Positions 44,028 through 55,159 of a DNA stretch of 64,000 nt are shown here, in pieces. A model generated the notes under the pieces. That model ran no database searches, was not told the DNA's origin, and saw only the letters and a program-made list of their open reading frames with translations. This DNA is from Rutpela maculata. Its lineage: Eukaryota > Arthropoda > Insecta > Coleoptera > Cerambycidae. The stretch covers positions 105,467,869-105,531,868 of the forward strand of contig OW386285.2 in NCBI GenBank assembly GCA_936432065.2, written 5' to 3'. Within the stretch, counting starts at the first letter, position 1, and every line of letters begins with the position of its first letter. The translations under genes were made by a program, and so were the position numbers.

Positions 44028-44960
44028 AATAATAATAATAATATTTATTAATTTCAGAAACTGTACAAAGCGCAGTTAAGAAATATTGTCGGTAGAAATA
44101 CAAAGAAAAATATCACAAATGACATTGTAAAAACATATACACACAAAAAACATGTGAACAGTGAGCAATTGAAAATATTATAGGGTATAATTCACAAATA
44201 ATAAAAAAACTAGAGAAAAGTAGTCACACATTTTGTGAAAATTCGTCAACATTATAGCTGTTTATGTCCAACAAAAGTGATTTTAAAGCCTTTTTAAACT
44301 TAAAAAATGTTGTCATAGCTTTAATATGCTCAGGCAAACAAAATTTACAACCCATGAAAAAAAGACTTTTTTGGTATAAAGCCATTCTGTGTTCTTTTTG
44401 TAAAAGGAGATCTTTTTTCCTAGTGCTATATGGATGATCAGTTCTAATCTCGTTAAATTTGATTCTGTTTTTGTAAACAAAACATGACAACTCATAAATG
44501 TAAATAGAGTTCAAGGTAAGAATGTTTAAGCTTTTAAAGGCTTCCCTGCTGGAAGTATTATATCCAAGATTGGCTAATATACGTATTGCAGTAATAGAAC
44601 TTTATTTGCCTCGGGTGAGGAACCCCAATGCACTATACCGTACTTTATGCAAGAATGAAAAGAAGCAAAATACAACTGTCTTACTATTGATAGGCTACAT
44701 TGTTTAGATGTTATCGCCAATGCATAACAGATCTTTGATAGTTTTCCACACATATCATGAATGTGATTAGACCATTTAAGGCTACAGTCAATTTTCAAAC
44801 CAAGCATTTTCGATTCATTGGCATACTTCACTCTTGTAGTAGGAGATAAAAGGATATTAGTGTTGGAGACAATATTAGACTGCAATGTTCTAAAGAGAAT
44901 ACAGGTTGTTTTACTTAGGTTAATACACAGTTTATTTTGCTCCACCGCTGTCAGAGTAGC
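44028..44960 (-). pseudogene. Non-LTR RT C-terminal part with (TAA)n tail
   Basis: The minus strand reads EQNKLCINLSKTTCILFRTL and SKMLGLKIDCSLKWSNHIHD (44945-44574), followed by a SCIKYGIVHWG block. A second frame (44514-44224) has a KCFN-free tail with KSLFFMGCKFCLPEHIKAMT and FKKALKSLLL, typical of the end of Jockey/CR1-type ORF2. The plus-strand (TAA)n at 44028-44044 is the 3' tail. The catalytic core is missing, so the copy is strongly 5'-truncated. Confidence 0.8.
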
Positions 44961-45161
44961 TGACGTTCAGATTGCTGATGTATTAGAGGAAAACTATTGT
45001 TGTTATGATTTTCAGTCGGTATGAAATGACTTGTTCAAATCAGCGCTGCCTCCCGTACTATTACATTTATGGCTCTACACCAAGTGTGGATAAAAAAAAT
45101 TGACCTATAAATATAAATTGTATAATTTGATTTTTTTAAATACTTTAGACTACAAAACAAA

Positions 45162-45807
45162 TAGGGCTCGACCGATGGATAGGCATCGGCATCAGCGCCG
45201 ATGGTACAAAATTTCACCCATCAGCGTCGGCATTGGCCATCTGCAAAATATAAGGCCGATGGTGCCGATGAATTTTCTTACGGATTGCATACTTAAAGTC
45301 TCTGTTGGAAATGAAATGTTTATTGTTTAGATTTAGAATGAGTCAAATGTGCGTTAAGGGATCTATAGACGATCCAACCAACCAACCAACCAACCTTCTT
45401 GGTACACTTTAAAGATTGCCAGCTGGTCTGCTGGAGCCAACATTGTCAGTACGCTTTGAAGACGCTGGAATTCCAGTAGACCAGTTCAATTTAACGAGTT
45501 GTCATGGCAATTATAAGTTTATTATTATCTATTATTTCTATTATTATTACCTATTTATATTGATATTCATATTCAATAATTTTTTGTTATTTTAGAAAGC
45601 TATTTTATGTTTTTTTTTTTATGATGTATACCTTTGTTTCTGTTTTTGTGCAATAAATACTAATTTTTATTTTTGAACATGTTGATTGATGTCTATTGCC
45701 TAAGTTCAAAATTCAAACATCGGCCATCAGCATCGGCATCAGCCGATGCTCAAGTGAAAACATCGGCATCGACCCATCGGCAAAATTCTGCCATCGGTCG
45801 AGCCCTA
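45162..45807. mobile_element. hAT-type MITE rich in CCGATG motifs
   Basis: Ends TAGGGCTCGACCGATGG (left) and CCATCGGTCGAGCCCTA (right) are exact inverses. AAAACAAA is repeated at 45154-45161 and 45808-45815. Subterminal CATCGGC/GCCGATG motifs cluster at both ends, as in hAT elements whose transposase binds repeated subterminal sites. No coding capacity. Confidence 0.92.
45374..45396 (+). repeat. (CCAA)n microsatellite
   Basis: Five or so CCAA units inside the hAT-type MITE. A similar tract is at 58789-58810. Confidence 0.85.
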
Positions 45808-46479
45808 AAAACAAACTAATGAAGATGATTTCTAATCAATCAAAGTAAACTCGACATTAAAAGAGAATGAAAACAATGATATGGTTATTACATTATGGGT
45901 ATATCATTTTTACAAAATTTGAGTATTAGACGAGTTGGGCAACCAATACAGTGATACCAATCTAGTTTTTGCCATGACACTTTTTATCAACCTTTCTAAC
46001 AGAAATAGGTCAATTGGTGTTTGTCATGACTCACTGGGCACTTGATCCGGATGAATTCCAGCATATTATTCCTTGTAGTTGAATTTCTGTGGGGTTCAAT
46101 GCTCTTGCAGGATCATGAATTTCGCTTACTTCATGATATGTACAGAATGCAGTTGTTACAAAGGCCGTGGAGAGAACAAAGAAAAGAATGTAGAAAATCC
46201 TGATGAAGTCACAGCGGGCTGTAGTTATCTACTACAGACTGTGAACGTGACAGACAAAATGTTAATTTTTTTATTTTATGTTTTTTTTTCTACTATAAAA
46301 ATGAATGTTAAAGATATTCTCAGAACTTCTTTTACCTCTATTCTCGTTAACTAAAACAGATATTTGAATTCTGTAAAAGGTATCCACTAGAATATATAAA
46401 TGATATCAGTTATAAGTAAAAATGGTCATTTTACAAATTGAGGTATAGATGGTGTTGCAATGCAAATAAATTATTCGAT

Positions 46480-47012
46480 CCTATAGTCTGTTTTTAAACC
46501 AGGAGGACTGAATATAGAAGTCCAATTCACACCATAGAAGTAACCAGAAAATACCCTATAGTCTGTTTTTAAACCAGGAGGACTGAATATAGAAGTCTCA
46601 TTCACACCATAGTAGTAACCAGAAAATACACTAGAACCTTTTTGGTGTTTTGAGCAACCAACAATACACCACTTCAGTATATTTGTCTGCATTTTATTAC
46701 ATTATATAATGCATCGACCTCTATTTGACTTCTATGTATTTGATACACCATCCATACCATTTACGCAATATAAAGGCACCAAGTAATTAGCCACTTTTAC
46801 CTTCAGATTTATACAAAAGGTATTAAAAACTGATATATAATGTGCAAACGATAAAATAGAAATTTAACAAAATAATTTATGACATGGAATTAAAATTTAT
46901 TATATGTCAAAATTGCCCTGTGTAAAACCGGCGAAGACGGATCCAATCACAGATGTATGATTTAGCGCAGTAAATTTGAAACGGTCCTCCTGGCTTAAAA
47001 ACAGACTATAGG
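46480..47012. mobile_element. TIR MITE with a 75-bp terminal tandem duplication
   Basis: CCTATAGTCTGTTTTTAAAC at the left is the inverse of GGCTTAAAAACAGACTATAGG at the right (46984-47012). Pairing extends through CAGGAGGAC. The left 75 bp are present twice (46480-46554 and 46555-46629), giving two left termini. A TA duplication, as for Tc1/mariner-type elements, is possible but cannot be told apart from the terminus. Confidence 0.75.
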
Positions 47013-47762
47013 AACCATGAAATGAGGTGCATGTGATGGGACATTACATTTTAAACAACTTTTATAATATAGACAATTTTCTAAAAATCACTCGTTTTCG
47101 AGATATTTGAACTTCGATATAATTTTTTAAGTATAAAAATCGTCATAACTTTTTAAAAATAAATTTGAGATGACATTTGAGGAAATTTTTCATAGTGAAT
47201 CAGACTGATTTAGATAGTGATGAAACAAATTTATTTCAAAATGTAAAATATTAATGTTGACGTAATTTTTTCAAGTAAAACAAAGGTGAGTGCAACCGCT
47301 ATTCTTTCTAATTTGGGCATTAATCTACTATGATCTATTGCGTCAAATGCTTTTGACAAATTTTCCGTTTTATTTCCTTAGTTAATTGACTTTAAAATTT
47401 CATCTATTGCCTGAAAGACAGCTCATCCTGTTCATTGTTTTTTTAAATAATAAGCATTTTGATTTAATGATACATTGTTTTCATGGAGAAGGCTTGTCGC
47501 GTGAATAGAAACAAAAAAGTACTTACTTATGTACTTACAATCTCTGTCAAACAAATTATGCCTGTATGAACTTCTCGCTTGCTACAAGCTTTTAGGACAG
47601 TTAATTCAACATAACTTATTTTTTTCGTTTTAGTACACCTAAATAATAATAAAAACTTGTTTTTTTATGTTTAATTTTTCTACTTAAAAATTTATATTTA
47701 AGTCAAAATATCTCGAAAACCAGTGGTGCTCCATCACATGCACCTCATTTCGAGGTTCCTAT
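47008..47762. mobile_element. TIR element with an RT fragment inside
   Basis: ATAGGAACCATGAAATGAGG at 47008 is matched by the reverse complement of 47731-47762 (ATAGGAACCTCGAAATGAGG), and both continue TGCATGTGATGG. The inner flanks also pair loosely (CTCGAAAACCAG against CTCGTTTTCGAG). It overlaps the previous MITE by the shared ATAGG, so the two are head to tail. Confidence 0.65.
47280..47480 (-). pseudogene. Small RT fragment
   Basis: The minus strand reads NLSKAFDAIDHSRLMPKLER, the D..KAFD..DH..L...L block A/palm sequence of non-LTR RTs. About 65 codons remain, with stops upstream. It lies within the TIR element at 47008-47762. Confidence 0.65.
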
Positions 47763-47881
47763 GATTGAATATTTCCTAGCATCGCAATGCCATCTATACC
47801 CCCATTTGTAAAATAATCATTTATTTTCAAAACAGAAGTCACTGATATATATAAAAGGTGTTTCTTAATTATTGGAACGAA

Positions 47882-47964
47882 GCATTCAGTAAACAAGTAT
47901 TACGGCTAAAGTTTCACAACATACTGTTGTGAAATTGTAGCTGTAATACTTGTTTATTGAATGC
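47882..47964 (+). repeat. Hairpin with 40-bp stem and 3-nt loop
   Basis: Arms 47882-47921 and 47925-47964 (GCATTCAGTAAACAAGTATT...) pair at 36 of 40 positions around TAC. The size fits a miniature fold-back or a precursor-like hairpin in the transcribed strand of a dynein intron. Confidence 0.85.
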
Positions 47965-47984
47965 ATATCAAAAACATAAGATAT

Positions 47985-49406
47985 CTCAATGATGAAAAAT
48001 TTAGGCGTTATTATTGACTCTGAACTCAAGTTTGAAGTACACGTAAGCAGTAAACTGAAATTGTTGTACATGAAGTTAAAATCACTTTATAAGTTTGAAT
48101 TTTTACTCCAAGATAAAACTAATAAATATAAGATGGTTGAATCTCTGTTGTATCCACATATGGATTACTGTCTAAGTATGTATTATAGTTTCTTAACAGT
48201 AGAATACACTAGTGGCATGTAGAAATCTTGGGTCGATTCCTATAATAAGATAGAGTGAAATATAAATAGCAAAATAATGTACGTGAAAGAAAGCGATATA
48301 TTAACTTTGATGCCAGGCACTTCAACATGTTAAGAGTTCTACCGACGACTAGAAGTAGCTAAAGAGTGAAGTGGCAACAGTGTAGGTTAAATCTGTTTCT
48401 TTTCAGCGTATTATTTGTCCATTTCTCTTCTCTTCTACCTTACATTGGCATTGACTCAATATTTTAAAATGTCACTACTGTATAAGAATGAGCTTCAGTT
48501 GTTCAAAAGCTTGTTTATGTTTCTCATTTAATTTAAAAAAGTATGAGCATGTCACACATCTCTATAATAATAATGGTATTCTAAAAATGGTTTAGATTAC
48601 TATTTGAAATTTACCTTTACAACATCTTGTTGAGCAGAGAATCATTGGCGTAATTTCAGCATTTTTATTGGGTAGGCAGGGATTTTTCACAGATAACCCA
48701 ATAGATGGAAGTAAAGAGAACCCTGTAATTCTTAAACGATAACCCTATAAACCCAAATGACCCGAGGAAAGTGAGTGCTGCAAAAAGTTAAACCATAGAC
48801 AGGAAATCCGTCCCTGCCTAATTGTATTGAAAACCTTTGACTTGATTGGCATAATTGTCATACTTATTATTTTTTCCAGAAGAATTTCGGAATTTGCCAG
48901 ATTTACCTTGAACAATTTAATGCTCTTTCACAATATTGGGTGGACAGTTGCCTACGCCTACCCTTGCCCACCCCAAATTATTCCTATGCAGATAACCCAA
49001 CTATTTGGTTAATTATCTAATACCTAGGCATTAAATACACAACTTGCAACTTAGAAATCAAACGAGTTATGAAATTCTGCAGCATAGGACCGCTAAATTT
49101 AAATGTTATGTAGCACTTCAGTTCTTAAGTAACCCACCATATGGATCCTCTCATCAAAGATCTATTGTAAGCTTTAAGAAACATTTAAAAATACTACTTT
49201 ATGGCTAACAATTAAGTAATACAAATCACTAGAAGCTAGCTAATATTGTTTTGCACATTAGTTTATAAGGGCTTTTATTATTTTTGGTACTTTGTGTTTT
49301 TTATATGACATGTTTACGAACACCACCTTTTTGTGTATGTATAATTTGTATGTTGTATATTGCACAGTAAAATTTTTTTCTATTCTATTCTATATATTCT
49401 ATTGGA
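47985..49406 (+). pseudogene. Non-LTR RT tail, interrupted and decayed
   Basis: The frame at 47989-48222 reads KNLGVIIDSELKFEVHV, then KLKSLYKFEFLL and ESLLYPHMDYC, related to the fragment at 15788-16063. Homology breaks after 48230. A matching C-terminal tail (ALQFLSNPPYGSSHQRSI, FKKHLKILLYG) appears at about 49085-49210. The 3' end is a (TATTC)n tail near 49378-49406. The middle (48240-49000) includes a small inverted repeat (GGTAGGCAGGGAT at 48671 and ATCCGTCCCTGCC near 48806). Confidence 0.65.
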
Positions 49407-49666
49407 TATTTTTTATGGAACTCCATTATATCTTTTAGTTATCAAGAAAATGGCCTTGGAAGTTTTAAGTTGGACACCCTATATCATATATGCAGTTATG
49501 CCCTTCTTGCATGTGAAATTCCATGAAATTGGCATGTGAGACCCTAAAACTTTTAATGTTTTAATGTTTTATTTGTCAGGCTAAATGCATTTTCATTTTT
49601 TTTTATCAAAACCCGAAATGGCGGCTATTTTCTTTATCCATCAATGAATCTATTGTTAATTTTTAG

Positions 49667-49778
49667 GATTCGAAAACTTCCCAAAGGGATGAAGGACTGG
49701 CCAGCTTATTTGGATTTAAAAAAGAAAATTGATGACTTCAGTGAAACTTGTCCATTACTAGAATTGATGGCTAATAAG
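49667..49778 (+). CDS. Axonemal dynein heavy chain, internal exon f
   Basis: Acceptor ATTTTTAG|G completes the Arg codon left open by exon e; the donor is AAG|GTTTTT in phase 0. The peptide reads RIRKLPKGMKDWPAYLDLKK followed by KIDDFSETCPLLELMANK. The RKLPK...W.AY.DLKK.ID.F...CPLLE+M.NK block is one of the best conserved in axonemal heavy chains and should be followed by an RHW motif in the next exon. That exon was not found in the remaining 14.2 kb. Confidence 0.95.
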
Positions 49779-49842
49779 GTTTTTAAATTATACAATTTAA
49801 TTTAGCTGCTTCTTCCCCCCACCCAATAGTTTTTATAAAGGA

Positions 49843-51725
49843 CCCTGCACGTTTCTTATGTAAAATAATGCCCGGTAGATTTGATTAAAATTGAAATATG
49901 TTATTTATGAAATCATCCTGAATAAAAGTCTCCATGGGAGCAAGGCCGAAAAATTAATAGTTTTTAAGTTATGAAGCGGTAAAGTTGTCTCTCCGTGGCA
50001 TATCAAGTTCGGAACAAATTATGATGTTGCTGAAGAACAGCTCGAGAGTGACAAGAATTTTCAAAATTAGAAATCCAACAAACTAATTAGCCTCCTCCCT
50101 AGATATGGACCACTATACGAACCAGATTGCATGATTATTAAGTCCATTTTTTAGAGTGAAAACTTTTTCAGTCTCAGTATAAACCTGCTTATTAAGTATG
50201 TATAAAGGGTAAATAAATGGATTTCAGGCCTCCTCGCTAGATATGGACCACAATAACACGGAAGTTGCATAATTAAGTCCATTTTTCAGCGTATATATGT
50301 TAGATCACGGTTCACATGAGTGACTTTTTAAAAAGATTTATTTACTTAAATGGAGCCAACGTTGGCTCTTGGAGAAGGAATATAATAATAATTAGAAGTC
50401 TTTCATTCTAAGTGAGTTTAATAACTGATTTAACAAAGCGTGTTTAGTCATATTTATAACATACAGAACCTGAGTAAGCAAAATATAGAACAAAGGAATT
50501 GCAGTTCTGCAGTCATCACAAGTTATGAGAAACAAAAGTGTAATATGATATCTTGAAGATAAGCAATTAATAAGAGAAGTCGTTATCATGTAATATAATA
50601 TACCTGTGAAGGTTTGTTATGGCTAAGTCTTGGTAATAAGCGCATAATTTTATATAATATATATACACCTGCGTAATAATTACGTATTCAGGGTAAATGG
50701 ACAAGTTTCAGGCCTTCACGTTAGATATGGACCACTATAACAGCGCAGAAGTGCGAACCGGAAGTTGCATTTTTAAGGGTGAAAACTTTTTTAGTCTCAG
50801 TATAGACCTGCGCATTAAGTTGGTATAAAGGGTAAATAAATAGATTTCAGGTCCCCTCACTAGATATGGACCACAATAACACAGGATTGAAGCCTAAACC
50901 GCAAGTAGCATAATTAAGTCCATTTTGAAGAGTGAAAAGTATTTCAGCGTATATATAGACCTACGTAATAATTACCTATTCATGGTAAATGAACGGGTTT
51001 CAGGCTCCCCTGCTAGAGATGGACCACAATAACACAGGACAGAAGTGCGAACCGGAAGATGCATGATTAAGCCCATTTTGAAGGGTGAAAACTTATGCAG
51101 TCTGTATATAGACCTGGGTAATAACTTCTGGTTCACACTTCAGCACTGTGTTATTGTGGTTCATATCTAGCGAGGAAGCCTGAAACCCGTTCATTTACCA
51201 TGAATACGTAATTATTACGCAGGTCTATACATACGCTGAAAAAGGTTTCACTCTTAAAAATGGACTTAATTATACAACTTCCAGTTCGGACTTCAGCCCT
51301 GTGTTATTGTGGTCCATATCTAGCGTGGAGGCCGGAAATCCATTTATTTACCCTTTATACATACTTTACACGCAGTTCTATACTGAGATTGAAAAAGTTT
51401 TCACTTCAAAAAATGGACTTAATCATGCAACTTCCAGTTCGTATTGTGGTCCATATCTAGGGAGGAGGCTAATTAGTTTGTTGGATTTCTAATTTTGAAA
51501 ATTCGTATCAAACTCGAGCTGTTCTTCAACCACATCATAATTCGTTCTGAATTTGATATACCACGTATACACAACTTCAAAGCTCTATAACTTAAAAACT
51601 ATTAATTTTTCGGCCTTGCTATCATGGAGACTTTTATTCAGGATAATTTCATAAATTACATATTTCAATTTTAACCAAATCTACCGGGCATTATTTTACA
51701 TAAGAAATGTGCGGGGTCCTTTAAA
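49843..51725. mobile_element. 1.9 kb fold-back of oppositely oriented tandem repeats
   Basis: Outer arms (about 49843-50200 and 51380-51725) are inverted copies with blocks GACCC(T/C)GCAC, GCCCGGTAGATTTG, GTCTCCAT and AATTAGCCTCCTCCCTAG. Inside, units with TAGATATGGACCAC repeat in plus orientation near 50101, 50236, 50725, 50862 and 51016, and in minus orientation near 51149, 51301 and 51442, about 137-154 bp apart. This layout is that of Foldback (FB/Galileo-like) elements. A foreign piece at 50310-50650 interrupts the array. Confidence 0.75.
50340..50640 (-). other. Foreign piece in the fold-back, possible non-LTR 3' end
   Basis: The minus strand has an open stretch (LINCLSSRYHITLLFLITCD) and a TAATAATAATT tract near 50383, as at non-LTR 3' ends. 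It interrupts the regular spacing of fold-back units. No domain can be named. Confidence 0.3.
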
Positions 51726-52303
51726 ATGACACGTTGAAAGTTAAGGTTCTATATGGGATGTTAATTAATAGCTAGCCATTAGTCTCAGGATGAATTCCTC
51801 TCAACAAATTGAGACAAAACTTTCATATAAATATGGATTCAGATATGCACTGCTAAATTCTCAAGTATGTGTGTTGGTTTTTTTTTTACATAATATACAT
51901 TATAATTCTAAAATAGCGAATACTGGGCTACAACAAATCTGGACTGTTCTGGTTACACAAATTCAAGGATTACGGGTCCGATATATAGACAGGTTAGATG
52001 TAGTTAATTTTTTTCCTTTTCTCTTTTTCTTACAAAATTTGAGGAAAATCGTTAAAGACGTCTTCCAGAAAATTGAGTTTCGAACTTCTTCCATCAGTTA
52101 ACTACCTTTATGTAGTTTTTGGGAGGAAAACCACAAATGGCACATTATTAGGTTTGTAAAGTACCAATATCGCACGAAATTAGAGCAAAATCGTTAGAGC
52201 TGTTTCTGAGGCAATCGAGATTTTCGTTTGTTTTGCATCAGTAAACTACCCTTATCTAAACTTTCTCGGGAAAACCACTACTGACATATTATTAGGTTTG
52301 GTA
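51726..52303. other. Intronic sequence with short repeated blocks
   Basis: AACTACC(T/C)TTAT and GGGAAAACCAC...ATTATTAGGTTTG-type blocks occur at about 52100-52165 and again at 52245-52305. GCAAAATCGTTAGAGC (52183) has a relative at 54132. These may be outer parts of the next element's inverted arms. Confidence 0.45.
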
Positions 52304-54110
52304 TTAGTACAGGGGCCACATTGGTGACGACTGTTACACGGAGGTGTATAGAGAATTTCTTTTCTAAACTTAGTTTCTATATGCCTAAGGATACGTTTTA
52401 GCTTAGGTACGCGTTTCTGGTATGGGGAGGTTTCTCCCAATATGGCGGCCAAGATTGCTGCCTGACCCATATGTAGATTTACCAGAAAATGGCCTATTGC
52501 TCGTAGCTCAAAATCTAAAAGGACTAAAACTGATCAGTAGATTATTTTACATTAGATGTGTTAAGGTTTATATAAATAACATTATATTACATTGAAATAT
52601 ATATAATTTGTATTTTTTAGAGTCGTAAAATGTCTTATTTGAATTGTGTTTAAAATCAAACAAATCAGAATTGGTAAACAAACTTGAAAGCTAAATAAAA
52701 AGTTCCTCCCATTGCCACCTCAATACATTCTGCCTAATTTTTGATTTTATGCTTCATGCTCGCACCATAGCTACGGCTACTGTAAGTTCAATTAAAAATT
52801 TTGGTGATTTTGCTGAAATTATATTGAACAGAATAATTTATCTGTCAACATCCGCCAAAAGGATTGATATCGTCTTCGATCTATATGACGAGAATAGTAG
52901 AAAAACTGCAGAAAGATTGAGACGCATGAAAACAGATCCAATCAACATGACAATCTCAAGCAGTGTGACACCTTTGCCGAAAGATGCTTTTTGGGCTTCA
53001 ATTCAAAACAAGACACAGTTTCAACATTTTTGCCAAAACTATATTATTCAACATAGGGACCGACTATCAAGTTCAATAGTTTATTTGAGTGGTATGGCTG
53101 GAGAAGAAGCACATAAAGTAGAAGCAGATATTGTTACAGAAGGGCCTCAGTTATGTTGTACACTTGAAGAAGCCGATGAAAGGATATTTTTTCACATAAA
53201 TCATGCCGTTAAGCACTCAAATGTTGAAAGTGTCTATTTTCATAAAGAGTTTAAAGCTAATGGTTTGAACGAACTTTGGACTTATTCTGAGATTTATTCC
53301 AGTACATGATGTATGTCAGGCTGTTTCAAACTATGTCATTGAAGTACTTCCTGCTATTCACATCACTGAGTGGATGTGACACTACAAGCAAATTTGGCAC
53401 AAAGCACGCAGCTTTAAAAGTGGCCGAAGACTGCGCATACTTGTTAAAAGACTTTGGAAAAGAAGAACTGTCAAATACAATAATTGAAAATGCTGAAGAG
53501 TTTTTGACAAGGATGTTATCTAAAGACATTAGGAAAATTAATGACTTAAGAATTTGGATGGATTCCTCAAATTATCACCGAGCAACTTCTTCCTGATTTG
53601 CCTCACCTTTGTTCTTGTAAGACTTGTGCACGACCAACATCTGTATATGTAGGAAGAATGAAGTTGGCTGCTGCAGGTTCTGTACTTGTGGACTTCCAAA
53701 GTGCCATAATAACTGGAATTAACTTTTATTAGTCATATTAAAATATAATAGTCGCTTAATCTTCTTATCATTCTTAGTAATGTTGCAAATAATGTAGTGT
53801 TTCTATTAATAAAATCTTTTTTTTAATTACAACTTTTTCATGGTTTAATAACAAGTAATAATAGCATGTAAAATAATGCTCTTATCAATTTTGATACCTT
53901 GTAATTTCCGCTACGAGCACTAGTTTTCGAGATATAGATCATTTTCTGGTAAAAGTACATATGGACAAGGCAGCCATATTGGAAGAAACCTCCCCATACC
54001 AGAAACGCGTACCCAAACCAAACCTTATCCTTAGACATCTAAGAACTCAGTTTTGAAGAGAAATTCTCTATACACCTCCATGCAACAGTCGTCACTAGTG
54101 TCGCCCCTAG
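52304..54110. mobile_element. Inverted-repeat-flanked element with internal gene
   Basis: The left arm (about 52312-52510) and right arm (about 53925-54110) are inverted copies with roughly 200 bp of similarity (GTACGCGTTTCTGGTATGGGG, GAGGTGTATAGAGAATTTCT, TTTACCAGAAAATG). A single plus-strand pseudogene lies between. The arms are diverged more than those of the fold-backs, so the element is old. Terminal bases and a target duplication were not fixed. Confidence 0.6.
52749..53730 (+). pseudogene. Transposon-associated protein with LSGCDT motif, frameshifted
   Basis: The first frame (52749-53309) reads SSVTPLPKDAFWASIQNKTQ, then EADERIFFHINHAVKH. A shift near 53290 leads to PVHDVCQAVSNYVIEVLPAI, and a second near 53355 leads to SLSGCDTTSKFGTKHAALK (53306-53596). 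A third shift near 53550 gives a C-terminal FGWIPQIITEQLLPDLPHLC and CSCKTC. This order (a P......F....NK block, EAD.R+..H, H..C..L...LPA.H+L+GCDT and a Cys-rich end) is a protein family that is common in animal genomes in multicopy form. I take it to be transposon-borne with a PIN/FEN-like nuclease fold, but that is from memory. Confidence 0.55.
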
Positions 54111-54861
54111 ACTATATGCCATTATTAACTTACAGAATTTCAGCAAAATCGTTAGGGCCGTTCAAAAGTTACATGAAAATTTTGAACAGTTTTTCTTCTT
54201 CAATGCTTGTTGACCTTGGCTTAAAGCCTCGGCCAACAATTTACATTGTCGTCCGGGAATGTATTGCTTTTACTACTAGATACACAATGTACTATTAAGT
54301 GCAAAAAAAATATCTAGAAAAAAAAATTATTCAACATTTTAACAAAAACTAAAACATATAATATACAGAGTCATTCTTTATAGACAATTTTACTTATACT
54401 GAAAAGTACCTAACTATTTTAACTATAGTTGGAATGTTGATATAACGTACAAGGTAGTTAAAAAGAAAACTTGAAATTTTTGCGAAAATAAAATACCAGT
54501 TGCTGAAATTGAAGCAAAAGTTTAAAATCTTATAGGAAAAATTGTTCCTAATGTCGATGAAAGTTCAGATATGGGATTTGATTTAAATTATCTAATTTTT
54601 TGGGCACCAAGATTAAATTAATTTTGCAAAAGTAACTAAAGTGGATGGCTTATTAATTTGTTTAATAAAATAATCACAAAACAGTCACTTTTATACTCTT
54701 CATGTTATCAAATAAATTAGCTAGATGCCTTTGCATCTCTTGGCACATACCGTTAACATTGGGTGTTTGGAGCTTTTAAATCGCCAGACTCTTATTTTTG
54801 AAATTGCGTTAGATTCGCAGAATTCCTACTTAGCTTACGTTACATGTCAAACATCTATGAT

Positions 54862-55159
54862 CCGTGCTCTATAAAATGTATTCGAATACACTTTTTTATG
54901 GTATTCGGATATTTTCAGTATTCGAATACTTTTATTGTATTCGGATACATTTGTTGTATTCGGATACTTTTATTTGTATTCAAATACTTTTATCAGTATT
55001 CGAATACTCGCCTAATGTAACGGATACTTTATTAATTCGTGTCGGATACGGATAAAGGATACAATTTTAAGAAAGTATTCGAATACAGCTTTTGGATACA
55101 GAAAAAGTATTCGAATACAGTATTCGAATACAGATGTATTTGAATACTATCCAGCTCTG
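54862..55159. mobile_element. MITE packed with GTATTCGAATAC palindromes
   Basis: The ends CGTGCTCTATAAAATGTATT and the reverse complement of the right end CAGAGCTGGATAGTATTC are loosely inverted. About a dozen copies of GTATTCGAATAC or one-mismatch variants fill the interior. Similar CAGAGC-ended elements are usually hAT-derived. No coding capacity. Confidence 0.6.

Noticed and set aside
51260..51492. Two overlapping plus-strand frames of 63-66 codons
   Set aside because: They lie in the inverted fold-back units and repeat with them.
54541..54620. Short coding-looking stretch (VPNVDESSDMGFDLNYLIFW)
   Set aside because: Under 30 codons without splice sites or a match to the dynein reading; cannot be supported.
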